From the NCBI GenBank assembly GCA_030386875.1, contig CM059562.1, positions 61,812,201 through 61,876,200 on the forward strand: a stretch of DNA of 64,000 nt, written 5' to 3'. Source of the DNA: Morinoia aosen. Taxonomy: Eukaryota > Arthropoda > Malacostraca > Amphipoda > Talitridae. This document shows positions 58,201-64,000 of the stretch, in pieces; position 1 is the first letter of the stretch; each line of letters opens with the position of its first letter. The notes beneath the pieces are model-generated. The model saw only the letters and a list, made by a program, of their open reading frames with translations, was not told where the DNA came from and made no database searches. The position numbers and the translations under genes are program-made.

Positions 58201-59046
58201 TGGCAAAATGCCAGCCGAGCGCCAGCCTCAAGTCTATGGATGTCGCCTCTTGGCAGTACCAGTGTTTTTGAGGCTTTGTTATCGATTAGGATGGGCTTTG
58301 GGGGTGTCGCTGATGTATTATCGACCGTCATGACAATTTGTAGAAAATTTCCGCCGCATCAGCTCTTCTTCCGACTGTTATGACCTCGTTGGGTTCGGGA
58401 CGACGTTTTAGAGCGACGTTTTCTATCGATGGGTGCTCTGAGTAACGCAGCACGAAGAGGGGAATATCAATATTTTCAATTACAGCATTGCACATTTCAA
58501 ACGTTTTCACAAGTCATTACACATTCATCGCTACTCAAATATTGATTGAATCACCACTCAAACATACAACATTTGCAAAAGCTGTTTTTATTCACCGTAT
58601 CAACATCCTCCGTGGATGATAATGATGTCAAAAAAAATTATATTTAATTTCATGTGTAGAGTGGTGCGTGTCGAACAATGCGTGGCACTTTCATGCGTCA
58701 TTAACAGTATTTAGACTCCTTCTTTGATATATGTCTCTCTCTTTAATACATTTTGGAACGATGTCACAAAAATGTCCTCATTCGAAAAGTATTTAATTGT
58801 TTTCAAATGGGAATGTTTACTGTGTATTTGAGTGGTGTACAGCAATTCAGATATTCTAGAGTCAAGAATAACATCATTTTGTATTCCTGACTTTTGTATT
58901 TTGTTAAACATCAGTTTTTTGAGTGTTTCTATTTCATCTTGCAAATGCTCTTATTTCAAGATTATGGTTCCCACATGTGAGGATTACATTAGTTTGCAAA
59001 TTTTCGTAGTCAACTACTAGTAAGTCGAAATATCAGTAATCCCGGA
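55293..59046 (+). other. SLC35F intron 3 and/or flank, no exon found
   Basis: GT at 55293. I looked for the next SLC35F block and saw none. A patch at about 56755-56850 contains ATGCAAATTAATTTG (POU octamer next to a homeodomain-type TAATT). A GC-richer patch at about 58200-58510 is unidentified. Otherwise the sequence is AT-rich. Confidence 0.6.
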
Positions 59047-59290
59047 GTGGGTCGGGTTTTCAAACATTTGACGTTGGTGCAGTGACTTGGTGCCCATGGT
59101 GCCAATGGTAAAAGTTCACCTGTGATCTTAGCTACTTTGCGTATTGTTTTTTTTTTCAGGGAAAATTCGTAAGTTTGAGCTTTTACTCTAGAAAAACAGC
59201 AGATAGAGTAGCCAAGACAGCAGGTAAACTTTTACTACAGAGTATCTGTATGTGTACGGTAACGTAAAATGTTTGAAAATCCGGACCCAC
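59047..59290. mobile_element. foldback MITE, 244 bp
   Basis: The left end is GTGGGTCGGGTTTTCAAACA and the right end, reverse-complemented, is GTGGGTCCGGATTTTCAAAC. Similarity continues inward to about 59145, through a GTAAAAGTT(C/T)ACCTG block and a TAGCTACT/TGGCTACT block, leaving a short centre. There is no coding capacity. Superfamily is unknown, and no clear target duplication was found. Confidence 0.75.
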
Positions 59291-62200
59291 GAATGTAATA
59301 GTTACGCGAAATGAGAATCGACCCAACTTTAATCAACCACTTTTGCCTGATCGGCTTAGCAGTATTTTTCAGGTCATAATGCGGATTGTGTTAATAAATC
59401 GCCATATTAAGCCCCACATGAAATTAGTGATCTGCGGTTCCAAAAGCCGTTAAGCGGTCTAAATAACCTCTGAGCCTTGAGATCAATAGATCAATTGATA
59501 GGTGGTTAACATCGTTTGAGCTTGTTCATGATAACATTTTTCTGACAAATAATGATTTGCCACATAAATTAGGTCATGCATCAGCGCCAAACATGAAAAT
59601 GTTTGTGTCTCTTTCATTCAGTAAATATCAGCTTGAGTTGGTAAACAGAAAATAAATGTTATTAAGTTAATTCGATCGCTATATTTTTCTTCACTGACAA
59701 CTTTCTTACTATGAAAAATAAATTGAATAATTTACACGCTAAAATCCTTCATAGCTTTCCGTAGGCAAAAATATTAGAAGTGCTTAGAGAGTCACTCAGA
59801 CGCGAGAAACACAAGCAATACTAAAATTATAAAATGCGAAACACCCTAGACCGCTATGAAATTTGATCACCTACAGTCGTGGTTGGTCCATTAATATCTC
59901 GAATACGTTTCATGACAGCCCGCTGGAACATAACTCTGAAGGAATTATATAAAGGGTTGATAAACAGAATCTTCACGTAACCATTCCTACTGGGAAGATC
60001 GCTGATCAATTCAAATGTATTTGAATACGTTGCGCTAACTCGCGTAGGCAGTATTCAATGAGAAAACCCGAATGTTTTAGTTTCCATTTGTATCATACAA
60101 AAGGTTAAAGAAATGACAGCCACGCTCGCTTTCTGGCACTGCGAGGGAAGGCATCACATTTCTTATAACGAAGTGTTTTTTTTTATTGAGACCATACCTA
60201 TTTAGTTTCTGAATGTTATTTGTGAGATACATTTCTGGACTTGAAATTACCACAAATAACAGGGGTTCCACAGAAAGTCTAAGGAACGTGTTGTTTACAA
60301 TTTTTCTTACATAATTTGCAACTAATAGTGCCTGAAATAAATGTACGGTATAGATCGGTTAACTGATGATAAAGCCTTGCGGACAGTGAATAAATGAAAA
60401 ACCTTTACCATTGTTTCTAATTGTTTACTAAAAGTATTTAAACCTCAGACAGCTCCAAAATGAATAATGTTTCTACGTGGTCTGTCATATGTCCTAAAAT
60501 TTCATAGAAGCATGAGCGCTTTGAAAGACGTCCCACTCAAGGCGAGCCTCCCAAACTCGCTAAAATTAAACTTTAATTTATCCGAAAATACAAAATTGGC
60601 TGGAAATTCTTGTATATGCACCCACACAACTGTAAAAAAATGTCTGTGTATAGTTCACCTATGCCTAGTATGACGGTTACGTGACATATGAGCTTGTCTC
60701 CTGGTACACAAATGGTTCATACTACAGTGTTGACGAGAGCACTTATGGACATACAGTACAATAGTGCATTTAGATCGCATCAAGCGGTGATTTGTTAATT
60801 CACAGTTACAAAGATATATAACAGCAGTTTATTTCAATACTACGTTCTTCACCGAATTTTCTATTTTCAGTATCGGTGTAAAAACTATCAATGAAATTGT
60901 GCACCTTTCCAATAGTTTGTTTTGCACCTACTGCACAAGTATTCCAAAATTTTGCACTATCATTTTTTGATCTAAATCATCTGTAATAGCACTTTTGATT
61001 CTAATAATGGAAAATATAACATAGGGTATAGAGAAGTGGGATAATCTGATTAATATTTGTCCATTTCTCCTGCCACACACAATTTCTGCTAGTGACACAG
61101 CGTAATCTATGTTTGTATACTGAAATTTTTCTCCTTATCTATTTTCCTTAAGTAAACGAGGGAAACTACTTGACAAATAAATTTTCAAATAATTTTATGT
61201 TAATGAAATCCAATATAAGTTAAAAAATGACCACCATTTCTTGCGAAGCGAAAAAAAATCCCTATGATGAAATTGTGGGCCAGCACTTCATATTTCACAC
61301 GCCATGAATACTTTCTTTTCAAATTTAAAATACTTTCTTACCAACCAAAACTCTAGATCCTAAACACTTTTTCAGATACTAAAATTGCAGAGACATAAAT
61401 ATTCACATGCTCCATCTAACTTTTAATCTGGAGAGTTCACTCCTCAGGTGACTATGGTTCATCATGTTTGTACAAATAGGAGGGTCAAAAATTGATACTT
61501 CCACTGAGCAGCATACTCAAAACCTTCAAAAGTATGTCACTGCTTTATACTAAACTTTGCAAGTTAAGCTAAAGTTTTTATCATTTTCATATTTGAGACT
61601 TACTTGAGCAATTTCATAGAATAAATTCACTTTTTGCGCAACTAATGAACTATTGAGCAAAAGATGTCACTTGTGTATGAAAAAAAACACCGAAAGAGAC
61701 GTTAATTGAATTCATTGAGTATCAAAACCAACTAATAATGCTTAAAAATTGACCGAAGAGACCAAAATGAAACGAGAGCATGGGAATAGATTGGTAGCAA
61801 TTTTAAAATCCAACATGGCACGGGACTTGGGGATGCCTGTTAATAGGTAAACTACTAGTGCCACAACTAGAAATGATCTCTTAAGAAATACCTGACATAT
61901 ACTTTCAAGCTTGACAAGAATACCCAAAAGTAACTTCATTTAGAATCACTGAAGCGTACAATCACAATAATGATATTGCAAACCTTTAAGTAATAAATCC
62001 ACCTGGCAGCCCTACTAACACGTACTATACTGTTGTTCTTGAACCACATTGTTCAGTGATAATACAGTCTATGCTATTATTTGTATTTGATATTATTTTG
62101 CTAAAAACTCAGGAACTAAAAGCAATTGTTTTATTGCAAACAAGATCTTTATGATGAGAAATGTGATGCCTCCGCTACCAATGTCAAGAAGTACGCCATG

Positions 62201-63139
62201 CGTATTCTCCTTTGATAGTGCTTATATCAAGTATAGAAGTAATACATATAAATACAAAGAGAATACACTTCATTCGCTTACGAAATAAACCCTTACCAAT
62301 TTATATACTCCTTTCATTTAAACTTTCAAACTTCACTAGGCCTTTTTCATCTTTTCTCGGGGCAATTTCTTAGAGCTTCAAGCCTTGCTGTGTTTTTGTG
62401 TTTTTCTCTTCCTGCACATGCGACCTACGTAGAATAAGATAATTCAATCTCTGTAGTCTGAACTAGAAGGAAGCCATTTGGTTTTTGTTTCCCTTTTTCT
62501 TTTCATTTCATTTACGGTTCTCTTCCTTACGTGGCATGTGGAAACCTTTGAGTCGAATATGCCATACGCTTCATTTCCCATGGGGACGATTTGGCCTTCC
62601 AAGATACCTCCCAGCCACGCACATGCGTGGAGAGACACATCGTCTATTCTTGGAGGGAATAATAAAAGCAGGGATACATTTCCACATGTCCAGCACCGGG
62701 AACAATCGTTTCGCCTTCTGGCTGACCACACATTCTTAATCCACTGACGACACACGCTTCACAGTCAATATTATGCTACAGACCAACGTCTCATTGCTGA
62801 GTATGCTTGTGGTCTTTGGATCAGTTTGTGCTTTTTAAAATTAACTTGCTGTGCCCTTCATCAGCTTTTTACAGATGGAAGAAAGTATTTTATTAGCCCT
62901 CGCGTGTCTCTCTGTTTTTTAAATTTAAAAATTACCATCAAGTATTGTGTAAATATCATAATTATAAAAATTCAATATTTGAATAAATATGCTTGGGTGG
63001 GTGCCCTGTAGTTTTGACGTAATAAATACCAATAGGTATCATCGACCTGTTAAAAGTAATACAATTTACAAAGAAAAATCTATCTTGCGAAGCAAATTTA
63101 CAATGAAAGAAATAGAGAAGAAGTACTTTAAAAACATTT
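59291..63139. other. non-coding, nothing recognised
   Basis: AT-rich sequence, presumably still within the SLC35F gene. Frames at 62444-62755 on both strands overlap in one GC-richer patch and have no recognised product. Confidence 0.5.
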
Positions 63140-63172
63140 ATTCTGAACGTTTCGAGCTTAGGCTCATTCTCA
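63140..63172 (-). repeat. Penelope-type terminal motif (GAGC hairpin then GAAACG)
   Basis: On the minus strand GTTGAGAATGAGCCTAAGCT leads into CGAAACGTTC: TTGAGAAT, a GAGC/GCTC hairpin with loop CTAA, then GAAACG. It has the same order as the motif at 54347-54374. No coding remnant adjoins it. Confidence 0.4.
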
Positions 63173-63174
63173 AC

Positions 63175-63351
63175 AAAAAGTCTGCGAATAAAATAATAGA
63201 CAAGTCAGTACACCCAAAATTAAAAAAGCGCAGAATATAAGCACGAAAAAAAAACATGCCTTGGGTGTACTGACTTGGGTGTACTGACTGACTGACTTGG
63301 GTGTAATTTTGGGTGTACTGACTTGTCTATTATTTTATTTGCGGACTTTTT
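63175..63351. repeat. inverted repeat, 48-bp arms around an internal tandem repeat
   Basis: Arms 63175-63222 and 63304-63351 match in 46 of 48 positions (sharing AATAATAGACAAGTCAGTAC and complement). The 81-bp spacer holds several copies of CTTGGGTGTACTGA, which is also part of the right arm. Both strands therefore encode the same short peptide (ANKIIDKSVHPKL). Confidence 0.9.
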
Positions 63352-64000
63352 ATTGGGAATAATACAATTTAGTATTTTAACATATGGGATATCTGTACGT
63401 AAAGCTTTTAACAAGAGACGAAATTCTCGTTCATTTTTCAAGTATATTCTTAAACGTGAAGTATCATTAATCGTTTGACGCAATGGTCGGAAAATTTTCG
63501 TCTTATTCCTGTTTATTTTTTATTCACTTTCTGAGAGCGGAAACTCAGCATCGCTAAATTTTATCCCCTATGTCTAGTGCAAGCCCATCCAGGTATATCC
63601 CGTCAAAATTTGAAATTAAATCCGCTCAAATGGGAGATATTTCAGTGTTGAAGAAAAATCATCATAACACGAAGTCTGTTAGCGGTAGATATTTAACATG
63701 CCCTACTAAACTTTTTAGAATTGAAGTATTGAACACTGATAGGACGATTGCTTGACGACAATTTACCAAAGAGCAGAAATGTCATGGTTAAGTTATACCA
63801 TGTATCTAAGGCTGGGTAGAAATTCAGCTCGCAGATCTGTCAGAGCATCACGCCGAAGGCTGTAGACTGTACAGACGAGTCGCTGCGTGAAATAAAAAGA
63901 CCGCTGTGTTCAGATTCGCTGCTCTCGGCTCTCACGTAAAAAATCCCCTATCATACATTATTATTTCTCCTACACAATTTTGAAAAATGCTTGTTTTGTA
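63352..64000. other. non-coding, nothing recognised
   Basis: AT-rich sequence up to the window end. No further SLC35F exon or repeat boundary was identified. Confidence 0.5.

Noticed and set aside
58328-58510. 60-codon minus-strand frame in a GC-richer patch
   Set aside because: Short, no recognised family, and the frame closes immediately; may be part of an unidentified repeat.

Overview
This is nuclear genomic DNA of an arthropod, most likely an insect with a large repeat-rich genome. The evidence is a strongly AT-rich base composition, very low coding density, a spliced animal transporter gene with a 17.4-kb intron, and a TE mix typical of arthropods: BEL/Pao, Tc1/mariner, hAT, piggyBac-type MITEs, Penelope-like relics and a tRNA-derived SINE. 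There is no bacterial or organellar gene organisation. The species cannot be named from the sequence.

Only one host gene is clearly supported. It is a + strand SLC35F1/F2-type solute carrier (drug/metabolite transporter superfamily). Three coding exons are visible (35049-35158, 52534-52727, 55133-55292) with compatible reading phases (1 to 1, then 0 to 0). They encode about 154 residues covering TM1 to about TM5 of a protein usually 370-410 residues long. The rest of the gene lies to the right of the window. Intron 2 begins with GC instead of GT, in a strong CAG/GCAAGT context.

Layout. 1-18.3 kb: AT-rich sequence with no recognised host gene. It holds a possible Penelope-type RT relic (about 0.4-0.76 kb), a TTAA-flanked MITE (1.87-2.1 kb), a tRNA-derived SINE (3.8-4.1 kb), a degenerate local repeat family (4.15-5.86 kb), two minisatellites (12.84-13.11 and 13.26-13.64 kb) and a Tc1 transposase fragment (16.9-17.2 kb). 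18.34-21.25 kb: a 2.9-kb non-autonomous hAT-like element with a perfect 8-bp target duplication, filled with arrays and palindromes. 21.84-22.09 kb: a second TTAA MITE. 22.26-30.97 kb: a complete, young BEL/Pao retrotransposon on the - strand, with two 1474-bp LTRs differing at only three sites, one intact 1852-codon gag-pol frame and a 5-bp target duplication. 31.8-32.3 kb: another Tc1 relic. 35-64 kb: the SLC35F gene with large introns. Intron 1 holds a 54-bp AT satellite, a CpG-rich patch, a Tc1 relic and a segment related to part of the hAT element. Intron 2 holds a Penelope-like GIY-YIG relic followed by a hammerhead-like motif. The sequence right of exon 3 holds a foldback MITE and a 48-bp-arm inverted repeat.

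The elements do not form a pathway; they are independent insertions. The most interesting are the intact BEL/Pao copy (RT motif YMDN, non-canonical LTR end, hairpin in place of an obvious polypurine tract), the composite hAT-like element, and the recurrence of a CTGAGGAT-hairpin-GAAA motif both beside the Penelope-like relic and inside the hAT palindrome.
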